A stretch of 64,000 bases of DNA from Berkiella sp964606325 (GCA_964606325.1 CAZSGE010000005.1:65324-129323), one strand, 5' to 3'. Shown: positions 1-7,800, numbered from the stretch's first letter. Numbers and translations: made by a program. The notes: generated by a model from the letters alone, not told the origin.

Positions 1-938
1 ATGGCTTTGCGTACATTATTAGACACTTCAATCGTGTTGGCACCTGAGGCCTGAAAAATCCCCAACGCAACAGCAGGTTTATTGTCTAGCATCGATCGCA
101 GTAAATAATGCGAGCCGCCCAATTCAATACGAGCAACATCTTTGAGTCTTGTTATCGCGCCATCTGGGGAGGATTTGATAATAATGTTGGCAAATTCTTC
201 TTCAGATTGCAGCCTTCCCTTAGTATTAATATTTAATTGCAAATCTAATCCAGGCAATGACGGAGCAGATCCAATTACACCGGCAGCAACTTGGATATTT
301 TGTTCACGAATCGCATGAACAACATCGCTGGCAAGCAATCCGCGAGAGGCTATCTTGTCTGGATCAAGCCAAACCCGCATTGCATAATCACTGCCACCAA
401 ATATCTCCACATGACCTACACCAGGTAAGCGAGTTAACCTGTCTTTAATATTTAAAGTGGCATAGTTACCTAAGTACAACATGTCATAGCGCTCATTTGG
501 CGATAACACATGCACAACCATGGTTAAATCTGACGAACTTTTTACCGCAGAAACACCAAATTGACGCACCACATCTGGCAAACGTGGCAAGGCTTGATTT
601 ACTCGATTTTGTACTAACTGTTGTGCTTTATCTGGATCTGTCCCAATTTTAAAAGTAATCGTGAGAGTCATCTGACCATCAGAAGTACCTTGCGATGACA
701 TATATAGCATGTCTTCAACACCATTGATCTGCTCTTCTAATGGAGCAGCAACGGTTTCAGCAATGGTTTTAGGATTGGCTCCTGGGAAGGAAGCACGTAC
801 CACAACTGAGGGTGGAACCACTTCAGGATATTCAGAAATTGGCAGTTGCCAAATTGAAATAAAGCCAGCAATAAAAATAAGTAAAGATAATACCCCTGCA
901 AATATAGGTCTATCTATAAAAAATCGAGAAATGTTCAT
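1..938 (-). CDS. RND multidrug efflux permease, HAE1 family (N-terminal part; runs off the window)
   Basis: Inner-membrane proton-driven pump subunit that exports drugs through an adaptor and a TolC-type channel. The visible 312 codons start MNISRFFIDRPIFAGVLS, the usual first membrane helix of AcrB/MexF-type pumps, followed by the porter region (FPGANPKTIAETVAAPLE, then LPGVGHVEIFGG). The C-terminal two thirds lie left of base 1. The start codon overlaps the stop of the upstream adaptor gene by 4 nt (ATGA), so the two are translationally coupled. The sequence is closer to MexF/BpeF-type than to metal (CzcA-type) pumps. The substrate cannot be read from it. Confidence 0.93.
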   Translation of the reverse strand, partial: MNISRFFIDRPIFAGVLSLLIFIAGFISIWQLPISEYPEVVPPSVVVRASFPGANPKTIAETVAAPLEEQINGVEDMLYMSSQGTSDGQMTLTITFKIGTDPDKAQQLVQNRVNQALPRLPDVVRQFGVSAVKSSSDLTMVVHVLSPNERYDMLYLGNYATLNIKDRLTRLPGVGHVEIFGGSDYAMRVWLDPDKIASRGLLASDVVHAIREQNIQVAAGVIGSAPSLPGLDLQLNINTKGRLQSEEEFANIIIKSSPDGAITRLKDVARIELGGSHYLLRSMLDNKPAVALGIFQASGANTIEVSNNVRKA

Positions 939-2113
939 ACCTGTTCCTTAGGAGGTTTGATGGCGGCTGTTGTTTCCATATCAACCAGTTCGGGAATAAC
1001 CTCACTACCCGGTCTAGCACGCTGTAAACCGTTGACCACAATTTTGTCGCCCTTTTTCAAACCATCTTGTATCACGCGCAGCCCCTGAGACTGGCCACCC
1101 AATTTTACCTCACGATAGTTCACTTTATTATCAGCGCCAACCACCAACACAAATTTCTTATTTTGATCCGTGCCAATAGCTCTATCTGTGATAAGCACAA
1201 CACGTTGTCTTGCTGCATCCCCTAAATTGATTCTGGCAAAAAGCCCTGGTAGTAAGGTACCTTGTTCATTTTTGAACACCGCTCGCACCCTGATGGTGCC
1301 AGATGAGCTATTTAAACGATTATCAAAAGATTCAATGTAGCCAAGATGCGGTGTTCCCGTTTCATTAGCAAGCCCCATTTGCACGGGAATCGAATTACCT
1401 GTATTGAGCCCCAATTTATTATTTTTTAGATACTCAAGATACGCTTGTTCATCAATTTCAAAATCAGCATAAATTGGTGAATGCGTGACAACTGTTGCCA
1501 GCACACGCACACCTGGCTCAACCAAATTTCCCACGGTAATTTCAGGGCGACTAATGATCCCTTTAATCGGTGAGTGAATTAGCGTGTAATCTAAATTGAT
1601 TTTGGCAGATTCCAATGCCGCTTTTGCGCTTTTTAATAAAGCTTGATTGACATTTAATGCATTTTTACGCGTATCGAATTCACTTTGTGAAATAACATTG
1701 TCTTTGATTAATTTTTCAGCACGTTCAAACTCACTTAAGCTGAGCGCCATTTGTGCTTGCGCTGAGGTGTAGGCGCCTTGCGCTTTGGCATATTCGGCTG
1801 CAAATGGCTTGGAATCAATGCTAAACAACAAATCACCTTTATTGACGACTGCGCCGCTTTTATAATGAATTGCTTCAATGGTTCCCGCGATCCGAGGACG
1901 AATTTCTACTTGCTCAAAAGCAGTTAAACGTCCGGAATATTCATTCCATTGTTGAATATCACGCTCAACAACTTGTGCCACACTAACAGGCATTGCCCCG
2001 CCATGATGTCCTTGCTGGCCAGGTCCATGCGACGAAAAATGTTGATAGGTAAAAAATGCAACGCCAGCAATAAGCGTTAGTCCGATTGTTCTTTTATTTA
2101 ACCAACGTGGCAT
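935..2113 (-). CDS. RND efflux periplasmic adaptor (MexE/AcrA-like membrane fusion protein)
   Basis: Periplasmic adaptor of 392 aa joining the permease at 1-938 to an outer-membrane channel. It has an N-terminal membrane anchor (residues about 8-25), a His/Gly-rich linker (HGPGQQGHHGG), the first lipoyl half (about 73-105, PRIAGTIEAIHYKSGAVV), an alpha-hairpin and the second lipoyl half (INLDYTLIHSPIKGIISRP), then beta-barrel and membrane-proximal domains. Length is normal for the family. The start is supported by AGAGG 8 nt upstream. It is the first gene of the operon; no TolC gene is visible in the window part of this operon. Confidence 0.93.
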   Translation of the reverse strand: MPRWLNKRTIGLTLIAGVAFFTYQHFSSHGPGQQGHHGGAMPVSVAQVVERDIQQWNEYSGRLTAFEQVEIRPRIAGTIEAIHYKSGAVVNKGDLLFSIDSKPFAAEYAKAQGAYTSAQAQMALSLSEFERAEKLIKDNVISQSEFDTRKNALNVNQALLKSAKAALESAKINLDYTLIHSPIKGIISRPEITVGNLVEPGVRVLATVVTHSPIYADFEIDEQAYLEYLKNNKLGLNTGNSIPVQMGLANETGTPHLGYIESFDNRLNSSSGTIRVRAVFKNEQGTLLPGLFARINLGDAARQRVVLITDRAIGTDQNKKFVLVVGADNKVNYREVKLGGQSQGLRVIQDGLKKGDKIVVNGLQRARPGSEVIPELVDMETTAAIKPPKEQV

Positions 2114-2479
2114 GGAAGGCCTCTTTACTTTTCTTTGGATTCAAAAATTTCACTGTGAAGGCGCAAATACTGCGCGATTGCAGACCTATCATAGTAGCTG
2201 ATGCGCGCAAATGACGCTAGCAAATCAGCAAGAAAAAGCTTGATTTTGGAGAATTTTATTGATTCGAAAAGTAACTTGCCAACCACAATGTGTCATTTAT
2301 CTAAGAAAAAAGTAGTTGCGTGATTTCAATTTCGTGTATTTCAACAATATGGCTAACATTTATGAGTCGTTGTTATCTTATTCATCGTAGGTCAAAAAAG
2401 ACTTTGATTTTGGTGATTTTTGCATCTATGTTTTTTATCTATTGATTAAATTCATTGCAATAGTTTCCAGGAGTACCCG
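2114..2479. promoter_or_regulatory. Divergent intergenic region upstream of the RND adaptor and the glycine-zipper lipoprotein
   Basis: No gene seen in these 366 bases. Two small dyads lie on the adaptor side: GCGCA-5 nt-TGCGC at 2161-2175 and the palindrome TGCGCGCA at 2202-2209. Their distance from the efflux start (about 48-95 bp) suits an operator for a TetR- or LysR-type repressor, but no regulator gene is adjacent. The rest is AT-rich and should hold the promoter of the lipoprotein at 2480. Function is inferred from position only. Confidence 0.35.
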
Positions 2480-2749
2480 ATGAAAACAAGATCAAAATTA
2501 GTACCAATGGTTGCACTCGTCTTTTTGGTTGGGTGTGATGGTATGAATCATACTGAACAAAATGTACTGGGCGGCGCTGTACTTGGTGCAGGTGCTGGCG
2601 CGCTTATTGGCGCTGCTGCAGGCGGCCATGGCGCAGGAGTAGGTGCTTTAATTGGTGCCGGCGTTGGCGCGTTGGGCGGAGCACTCTACGATAATGCCAA
2701 ATATGGCAATCGCTACTATGCTGACCGTTACTACGGGTACGAATACTAA
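2480..2749 (+). CDS. Glycine-zipper lipoprotein (YMGG/OmpA-Gly-zipper type)
   Basis: Small 89-aa envelope protein. The signal peptide ends in lipobox LVGC (Cys19), so it should be lipid-anchored. Residues about 31-68 form a Gly/Ala-zipper (GGAVLGAGAGALIGAAAGG, then GAGVGALIGAGVGALGGALY), the kind of repeat that inserts in or packs against membranes. The tail is Tyr-rich (YGNRYYADRYYGYEY). A good ribosome site (CCAGGAG) lies 7 nt before the ATG. Related proteins (SlyB/Rcp-like) act in envelope integrity and stress. The exact role is unknown. Confidence 0.82.
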   Translation: MKTRSKLVPMVALVFLVGCDGMNHTEQNVLGGAVLGAGAGALIGAAAGGHGAGVGALIGAGVGALGGALYDNAKYGNRYYADRYYGYEY

Positions 2750-2856
2750 GAGCCCTTGAAATCGTGCTGCGCTAAGGATCAGCGCATCACCTAGTTTAGC
2801 CTTGAGATTTTGCCTTAGCTCCTATCAAGATATGTTTATTCTCTAAGGAGAATGTC

Positions 2857-3255
2857 ATGAAAGCATTGAAAATTTGCGTTTGTGCCCTAACTCTTGCTTG
2901 TGCTGGCAGCACATTTGCGGCAGAAGAATCCGTAAATTCAATTGCAGCATTATTGCCTTCCAAATCCACCGAAGTGAAAGACGCTGTTAAAAAAGAAGTG
3001 AGCGAAACCAAGCAATATCTTTCAGATACCGAAATCACCGCCAAAATAAAAGAAACTTTTATCAAAGAAAAACTCTTTGGCAAAGAAGAAATCTCTGCGA
3101 TGGGAATCAGTGTTAAAACTGTCAAAGGTGTGGTTACATTAACCGGCAAGGCAGCTAGCCAAGAAGATGCTGACCATGCTATCAAACTTGCAAAAAGTGT
3201 TGAGGGTGTTAAAGATGTAAAATCTAAAATTAAAGTAAAGGCTGCTAAGAAATAA
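2857..3255 (+). CDS. BON-domain periplasmic protein (OsmY-like)
   Basis: 132-aa secreted protein. Signal peptide MKALKICVCALTLACAGSTFA, a charged linker, then one BON domain at about residues 52-130 with the typical pattern DTEITAKIKETF, VKTVKGVVTLTGKAAS and AKSVEGVKDVKSKIKV. BON domains bind phospholipid; relatives such as OsmY serve as envelope-stress proteins or chaperones. A strong Shine-Dalgarno AAGGAG sits 6 nt upstream of the ATG. It follows the glycine-zipper lipoprotein on the same strand, so both may belong to an envelope-stress group. Confidence 0.88.
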   Translation: MKALKICVCALTLACAGSTFAAEESVNSIAALLPSKSTEVKDAVKKEVSETKQYLSDTEITAKIKETFIKEKLFGKEEISAMGISVKTVKGVVTLTGKAASQEDADHAIKLAKSVEGVKDVKSKIKVKAAKK

Positions 3256-3262
3256 CTGCTTA

Positions 3263-3284
3263 TGCTGCGCTCACCTATGCAGCA
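3263..3284. terminator. Probable bidirectional terminator between BON gene and YceI gene
   Basis: Inverted repeat TGCTGC-10 nt-GCAGCA followed by CTTTTA on the plus strand, in the 45-bp gap between two convergent genes. The stem is short, so strength is uncertain. Confidence 0.45.
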
Positions 3285-3300
3285 CTTTTACCGGAGCGGA

Positions 3301-3864
3301 TTAGCGCTTAAGTTCAATATTAAAATTCACATTTACTTCATCTTTTACCTCAGATGTATTTGCCCATTCTCCTTGCCCCACACCAAACGCTGTGCGTGAC
3401 AAAATCGCTGCGCCATGTAATTTCATTGCATTTGGCGTGCTTTCATCTAAAACAACTTCTACTTGAATAGGTGATTTTTTGTCACGGACTGTTAAGTCAC
3501 CCTTTATAAGAAATCCCTTTTTATCTGGCATAATTAAGGTTGACTCAAATGAAGCTTCTGGAAAAGCGGTCGTGTCAAACCAGTCGATTGTTTTAAGCAT
3601 TGCTGCTAATTCTTGAAAACCAGCCGACACCGAGTCCATATCTACGGTCAATTTGATTTTGCTCTCTTTAAGGTTGTTTGCATCGAATATAATATCGCCA
3701 TCAAATTTTTTAAATTCGCCTGTAACTGGCGCGTTATTTTGCGTTGCTGTAAATTTAATTACACTACTGTTGGGCACAATTTGCCAGCTTGGCGCTTGAG
3801 CAAATGAAGACAAACTAATCAAAATAGATAGCGCGCCAACGACCGACAATGTTAATTTGTTCAC
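3301..3864 (-). CDS. YceI-family periplasmic lipid-binding protein (second copy of the operon)
   Basis: 187-aa YceI-like lipocalin-fold protein. It has signal peptide MNKLTLSVVGALSILISLSSFAQA, then the YceI pattern: WQIVPNSSVIKFTATQNNAPV, DFDTTAFPEASFES-like core (WFDTTAFPEASFES) and DLTVRDKKSPIQVEVVLDE. YceI proteins bind long isoprenoid or amide lipids in the periplasm. The start overlaps the stop of the cytochrome b561 gene by 4 nt. It is the last of a three-gene operon YceI-cytb561-YceI, an arrangement common in proteobacteria and linked to quinone or membrane redox and acid/osmotic stress. Confidence 0.92.
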   Translation of the reverse strand: MNKLTLSVVGALSILISLSSFAQAPSWQIVPNSSVIKFTATQNNAPVTGEFKKFDGDIIFDANNLKESKIKLTVDMDSVSAGFQELAAMLKTIDWFDTTAFPEASFESTLIMPDKKGFLIKGDLTVRDKKSPIQVEVVLDESTPNAMKLHGAAILSRTAFGVGQGEWANTSEVKDEVNVNFNIELKR

Positions 3865-4400
3865 GGTAACATTCTCCTCAGGATATCGTCTTTATCAATA
3901 AAACGATGTTGTAATGCCGCGCCAATATGTGCACACAATGCGACAATCAAGGCATAGCCAAGCCAGTGATGGCTCAAAACAAGCTGATCACGTAAATAGA
4001 TACTGGGAGAAACTAAATCAGGCAACACAAAAAGACCAAAAAACGACACTGGCAATCCAGAAGCACTTGAGAGCAACCAACCTGATACAGGTAGCGCTAA
4101 CATAAAGAAATATAAACTAAAATGAACACTGTGAGCCGCAAAGCGTTGCCAAGAAGGCATCGTGATTGGCAACTGCGGCGTCACGTTAAACCATCGCCAC
4201 AAAATCCGCAACAAGGCCAATATAAACACCAAGACACCGAGTTCTTTATGCCAACCATAAAGTTTGAGCTTTAAAGCGCTGATAGGTATACGCACCATAT
4301 ACAAACCTAACGCTAACATCGTAAGAATCAACAACGCCATCATCCAATGCAAAGTTTGTGCAACGGCGCCGTATTTGTGCGTGGTATTTCTAAGACTCAC
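3861..4400 (-). CDS. Cytochrome b561 family membrane protein
   Basis: 179-aa inner-membrane di-heme cytochrome with four predicted helices. Candidate heme ligands are the His residues in LHWMMA (about residue 18), GWHKELG (about 50), and the later helices (LSHHWLGYALI, CAHIGAALQHR). CybB-type proteins oxidise ubiquinol and pass electrons on, for example to superoxide. It sits between two YceI genes, 8 nt after the first and overlapping the second by 4 nt, so the three proteins are probably made together. The electron acceptor is unknown. Confidence 0.93.
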   Translation of the reverse strand: MSLRNTTHKYGAVAQTLHWMMALLILTMLALGLYMVRIPISALKLKLYGWHKELGVLVFILALLRILWRWFNVTPQLPITMPSWQRFAAHSVHFSLYFFMLALPVSGWLLSSASGLPVSFFGLFVLPDLVSPSIYLRDQLVLSHHWLGYALIVALCAHIGAALQHRFIDKDDILRRMLP

Positions 4401-4408
4401 ATGTACTC

Positions 4409-5002
4409 TTATTTCTTTAAAATAGCCTCTCCTTGAATTTCTAAACTGACATCATCTCCTAACCCTGGCAAATAAGCTGTGATCCCAAAATCTGAACGTT
4501 TTATTTTCGCATTTGCTGAAAATCCAATCGTAGGTTGTTGCGTCAAAGCAGACAGTCCAATTTTATTGATGATCAAGTCAAGGCTTACGGGCTTTGATAT
4601 TCCCTTTACTGTCAATATGCCTTCCACTTTGGCTGTTAAGTTACTTGTGGATTGAATTTTGTTGCTGACAAAGGTAGCTTTTGGAAACTGAGCAACATTA
4701 AAAAATTCTGCCCCTTTAAGATGCTCATCTAATCTTGAGATCCCTGTGACAAAATAGGCCACATCTATGTCAACATTGACACTGCAATTTTCGATTTTAT
4801 CTTTGTCAAAAAGAATAGTCCCATTGGCATACCACTTACCAGAGGGCTCGGAGAAGCCAAAATGGTCAATATGCCACATCACATAGGTGTGATTAGGATC
4901 AAGTGTATAGGTTTCCCGTAAATCCTTTTTCTCATCGCTTGCTTGCAGCGTCATACCCACAATCATCAAAAGCAGTGCACACAGATATTGTAATTTGCGC
5001 AT
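4409..5002 (-). CDS. YceI-family periplasmic protein (first gene of operon)
   Basis: 197-aa YceI-like protein. I start it at the ATG at 5002 because AGGTGAGG lies just upstream and the product then begins with a clean signal peptide (MRKLQYLCALLLMIVGMTLQA). An in-frame ATG at 5041 would add 13 residues that spoil it. Core motifs: YTLDPNHTYVMWHIDHFGFS, EFFNVAQFPKATFVS and LTVKGISKPVSLDL, followed by FGITAYLPGLGDDVSLEIQG, as in E. coli YceI. It leads the YceI-cytochrome b561-YceI operon and differs clearly from the second YceI, so the two copies may bind different lipids. Confidence 0.92.
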   Translation of the reverse strand: MRKLQYLCALLLMIVGMTLQASDEKKDLRETYTLDPNHTYVMWHIDHFGFSEPSGKWYANGTILFDKDKIENCSVNVDIDVAYFVTGISRLDEHLKGAEFFNVAQFPKATFVSNKIQSTSNLTAKVEGILTVKGISKPVSLDLIINKIGLSALTQQPTIGFSANAKIKRSDFGITAYLPGLGDDVSLEIQGEAILKK

Positions 5003-5112
5003 AGTCCTCACCTCCATTTGAGTAATTATAGTTGTTGGCAAGCGCTTAGGTTAAAGAAGCAGCCCGTTTTACCGATGACTTATTAAGGATGTGCGCAATG
5101 AGGGGGCATGGA

Positions 5113-5313
5113 ATGAAAGCACTATATATCACCACCGTTTTGATGGCTTGTTTAGCAAGTGGTTGCTCAACAACCGGACATACCGAAGATCCATCCAGCA
5201 AAGTTGTGCAAAACTGTTGCAATGATGAAAACTACCAAAGCGGCTATTACTATAACGGCTATCAAGAAAATGGCTGGCGCTATTGCGTTAGTAAACGCGT
5301 AGAATACAAGTAA
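5113..5313 (+). CDS. Small lipoprotein, unknown function
   Basis: 66-aa predicted lipoprotein. The chosen ATG at 5113 has AGGGGG 6 nt upstream and gives signal peptide MKALYITTVLMACLASGC with lipobox LASGC. Upstream in-frame ATGs at 5089 and 5098 would add up to 8 residues. The mature part is short, with Cys-Cys (NCCND), a Tyr/Gly-rich stretch (YQSGYYYNGYQENGWRYC) and one further Cys, so disulfides are possible. I recognise no family. Confidence 0.65.
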   Translation: MKALYITTVLMACLASGCSTTGHTEDPSSKVVQNCCNDENYQSGYYYNGYQENGWRYCVSKRVEYK

Positions 5314-5733
5314 TTGCGCAGGCAACGATACCATAAAAGCACAACAGCTCTTATCGGCTTCCGGCGTCGCGTCACCTAAAACAGTTAACGTAATAGGTGC
5401 ACGCAAACGAAAACGGACCAATCGAGTTGAGCGAAGCTGTCCTCGCCCACATTCCCACGTTCACAGTAGGCGAACCTACCCCTCCAAAGGGCCCAAGATG
5501 CACCCAAAAGGGAGCACGACCCGCAAGGAGATAAGGAACTCTTACCCGATGACAATATCGTTCCCTGCAATCTTATTATATGCCTAATTTATCAGCATAA
5601 ATACCGTAATTACGCGTAAATTGACATACAACCTAACAGTGCTTTTGGACAAACTTGGCATAAAAGTGGAGTAAAGGAAGGGGTAGGCAGCCATTCAAAT
5701 GGTTAGGTGAATGGCTGCAAGCTTAATTCCGTT
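5314..5733. other. GC-rich non-coding element of unknown nature
   Basis: 420 bases with no convincing gene between the small lipoprotein and the H1-like gene. Bases about 5330-5570 are clearly more GC-rich than the surroundings and contain complementary tracts, for example the perfect hairpin GTAGG-CGAA-CCTAC around 5465-5478 and runs GGGCCC, GCACCC and GGGAGCACGACCC. The minus-strand open frames here lack ribosome sites and look unlike protein. It does not match by eye the conserved cores of tmRNA, RNase P RNA, SRP RNA or 6S RNA. Candidates are a structured RNA or a dispersed repeat. Bases 5571-5733 are ordinary AT-rich DNA. Confidence 0.3.
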
Positions 5734-6114
5734 TTAAGCTGTTGCAACTTTACGCTTTTTAGCAGCGGTTGCTTTCTTTGCGGGTTTAGCCGCTGTAGCT
5801 TTGGCGGTAATTTTAGTAGGTTTAGCTTTTTTAGCAGTTGTTGCTACTGGCGCAACTGGTGCAACTTTTGATTTTTTAGCCGCTTGTGCTTTCACTGGCG
5901 TGGCAGCTAGCTTTGGTGCCTTAGCAACTTTGATCACTTTTGCTGGCTTTGGTGCCTTTACTGCTTTAACCACTTTTGCTGGCTTTGGCGCCTTTACCGC
6001 TTTAACCACTTTTGCTGGCTTGCTGGATTTTACAGCAGATTTGACAGCCTTCGTCGCTTTTTTCAAAGTAGTGGCCGAGCGTTTAGTAGTTAATTTTTTA
6101 CTTTTCATCATCAC
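5734..6114 (-). CDS. Histone H1-like Lys/Ala/Pro-rich repeat protein (AlgP/HU-tail-like)
   Basis: 126-aa, very basic, low-complexity protein made almost only of K, A, P, V and T. A 12-residue unit of the type KAPKPAKVVKAV is repeated about three times (residues 28-70), flanked by AAKK/AKKA motifs like the C-terminal tails of eukaryotic H1, AlgP and Chlamydia/Coxiella Hc1-type proteins. It should bind DNA or RNA without sequence specificity and may compact the nucleoid. GGAGG lies upstream; start choices are GTG 6114 (spacing 7) or ATG 6111/6108, differing by one or two residues. Confidence 0.8.
   Translation of the reverse strand: MMMKSKKLTTKRSATTLKKATKAVKSAVKSSKPAKVVKAVKAPKPAKVVKAVKAPKPAKVIKVAKAPKLAATPVKAQAAKKSKVAPVAPVATTAKKAKPTKITAKATAAKPAKKATAAKKRKVATA
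5930..6030 (-). repeat. Tandem 36-bp coding repeats in the H1-like gene
   Basis: Near-identical copies of a roughly 36-bp unit (plus-strand core CTTTTGCTGGCTTTGGTGCC) encode the KAPKPAKVVKAV repeats. Such direct repeats can change copy number by slippage. Confidence 0.7.
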
Positions 6115-6285
6115 AAGATTTCCTCCGTGTTAAAACAATCACAAATCTAACATATAAAGTAAGAAAAATAAAACTATCTCGCTACTATTTTGTTAAAGCG
6201 GGTGTGGTCTGCGTGTAATCAAACAATTTATTTCGTACAATTTTTAAAGTTGTAAAAGTAAAAATAAGGCGGTTCCTATTGTATT

Positions 6286-6595
6286 ATGCATTGGAAACTT
6301 AAGCACATTTATATCAATAGAGCATTTGCTGAGTTCATGGCAGCAACAGCTTTTTCAAGAAGCAAAAATATCTCAAGTGTAAAAATCTTTGATTTTGGTA
6401 CAAGAAGAGGATTCCTTGACGTCCTGGCTGAGCGCTTGATCTGATTGGAATTGAACTCAAGCACAAAGATATATGCGACTGGCAACTCAAGGTCTCACGC
6501 AGGGGCAAAAGGATTTGAATACATTAAGTGAAATGAAAGATTCGACAACACTACTGTTAGGATCTCTTTGGAAAATAATATTTCCCAGAGCATGA
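6286..6595 (+). pseudogene. Possible coding relics, one resembling nicotinate phosphoribosyltransferase (PncB)
   Basis: The 52-codon frame at 6286-6444 contains SVKIFDFGTRRGFLDVL. The D/E-F-G-T-R-R motif is the hallmark of nicotinate phosphoribosyltransferase (NAD salvage), but nothing before or after continues the enzyme. A second 40-codon frame at 6473-6595 (RLATQGLTQGQKDLNTLSEM) vaguely recalls a phasin N-terminus. Neither has a ribosome site. Most likely both are remnants of decayed genes. The assignment rests on one short motif. Confidence 0.3.
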
Positions 6596-6829
6596 TATTC
6601 AAATGCGCTCAACCAGACACCTCATCATAGGCAAAATGATATTGTGCTCTTCCCTATGAGTTCAGCTAAATTCTGCCTTTGAACTTTGCCATCAAAATAT
6701 CGTTTTAGCATGATGCTAAAAAAAACATTGTACATGAGCGATATTTTATCTACGCTATCCCCCCTAAATCTTGGTAGTTTTAGCGAATTGCGTCATAAAA
6801 AAATATAGTAATTGTCGCCAATACACCTC

Positions 6830-6852
6830 ATTGGACAGATAACATGTCCAAT
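6830..6852. promoter_or_regulatory. Inverted repeat upstream of LuxR-type gene, possible operator
   Basis: ATTGGACA-7 nt-TGTCCAAT, a perfect 8-bp dyad centred about 84 bp before the expected transcription start of the regulator at 6948. The position suits binding of a dimeric activator, perhaps autoregulation. Function inferred. Confidence 0.4.
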
Positions 6853-6889
6853 TGGGATGCTAAACGCGCGTCGTAACCAGATTTAACTA

Positions 6890-6918
6890 TTGATTTTTAG
6901 GTCAAATAATAGTACTAT
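6890..6918 (+). promoter_or_regulatory. Sigma-70 type promoter of the LuxR-type gene
   Basis: -35 TTGATT (6890-6895), 17-bp spacer, -10 TACTAT (6913-6918). This gives a leader of roughly 23 nt before the ATG at 6948. Confidence 0.6.
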
Positions 6919-6947
6919 GTTATCTTTCTTACTTCGGGGAAGCGCAC

Positions 6948-7736
6948 ATGATACGTGAGAACATCTTAGGCAAAGACCACATTTCTTATTTAGCCGTTGA
7001 TGCGGTCAAAAAAATTGCAAACCCTTTAGTAAAATTAGGGGATATTCACTATTTTTGTTACGGCGTTAATTATCCTGATACGACAGGCTTCACCCTACAT
7101 ACTAGCTCTGACTATTATGAAACTTGGTTTGAAAATCAATTTCCATTGTGTGGCTTCCACTTAGATGCTGGCTGGCATCTTTGGGAATCGACTTTACCAA
7201 AAGAACAATTAAGTATCGCCGAATCATTTAATTTTGGTCATGGCGTTAATTTTGTTTTGCATCAAGAAGACAAAACCGAAGTTTTCGCATTTGGTTCACG
7301 CCCCGGCAATACCAAAGCTATCGATTTTTACATGAACAACCAAAATTTATTGAAACGTTTTACCACTTATTTCCGTGAAAATGCCAAAGATTTAATTGGA
7401 ATAGCGGATCAACAACGTATTAAGCCATTACCAGGCATGGTTATTAAGCCTGAGAAAAAAGATGATGGTTATAATCTTTTCTTGGATAACCCCGCTATTG
7501 AAAGCTTCTTACACGAATTGAGCTATCCATTTAACGTGTTATCAGAGAGAGAATGTGAGTGCTATCGACTGATTTTAAAAGGCTATTCTATTGCTCAAAT
7601 GAGCGAAGAGTTACATTTAGCCATTCCAACAGTCGCTGTCTATATTTCAAGAATTAAACAAAAATTGAAATGTACCAATAAGAGCGAATTGATTAATTTA
7701 GCTAAAGAGGCTCGATTAGTTGAATACTATCTCTGA
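6948..7736 (+). CDS. LuxR-family transcriptional regulator, orphan type (paralogue of 55524-56333)
   Basis: 262-aa regulator. The C-terminal 65 residues are a GerE/LuxR helix-turn-helix: LSERECECYRLILKGYSIAQ, then SEELHLAIPTVAVYISRIKQ and KLKCTNKSELI. The N-terminal 180 residues are not a classic autoinducer domain by eye but share blocks (DIHYF, GFTLHT, GWHLWE) with the second LuxR-type protein of this window, so the pair defines its own input domain. No LuxI synthase is nearby. It has its own promoter and an upstream dyad, and precedes a short SDR gene by 64 bp. The signal sensed is unknown. Confidence 0.85.
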   Translation: MIRENILGKDHISYLAVDAVKKIANPLVKLGDIHYFCYGVNYPDTTGFTLHTSSDYYETWFENQFPLCGFHLDAGWHLWESTLPKEQLSIAESFNFGHGVNFVLHQEDKTEVFAFGSRPGNTKAIDFYMNNQNLLKRFTTYFRENAKDLIGIADQQRIKPLPGMVIKPEKKDDGYNLFLDNPAIESFLHELSYPFNVLSERECECYRLILKGYSIAQMSEELHLAIPTVAVYISRIKQKLKCTNKSELINLAKEARLVEYYL

Positions 7737-7800
7737 TCATTAGTTGACAGACTGTATCATATAGCGCTATTTAAAGTTTTTAGGAAAAGGAATTCCTTAA

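Larger units (their letters stand above)
6115..6947. other. 833-bp region without an intact gene; decayed coding DNA and regulatory sequence
   Basis: No full gene is present. Bases 6286-6595 hold two short open frames that look like fragments of decayed genes (separate entry). Further on there is a 7-bp hairpin at 6704-6720 (TTTAGCA/TGCTAAA, no T-tract on the right side for a terminator), an 8-bp dyad at 6830-6852 and a promoter at 6890-6918 that serve the LuxR-type gene at 6948. Confidence 0.5.

Noticed and set aside
5167..5570. Two minus-strand open frames (84 and 61 codons) in and after the small lipoprotein gene
   Set aside because: No ribosome sites; the first overlaps a better-supported lipoprotein gene and the second falls in the GC-rich element, with Cys/Ser/Leu-rich nonsense-like composition.
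5385..5570. Possible 6S, SRP, RNase P RNA or tmRNA in the GC-rich element
   Set aside because: The conserved cores of these RNAs (for example the SRP GGAAG loop, or the tmRNA tRNA-like ends) could not be found on either strand.
6704..6720. Hairpin TTTAGCA/TGCTAAA as a terminator
   Set aside because: The A/T tract is on the wrong side for either strand, and no gene ends nearby.
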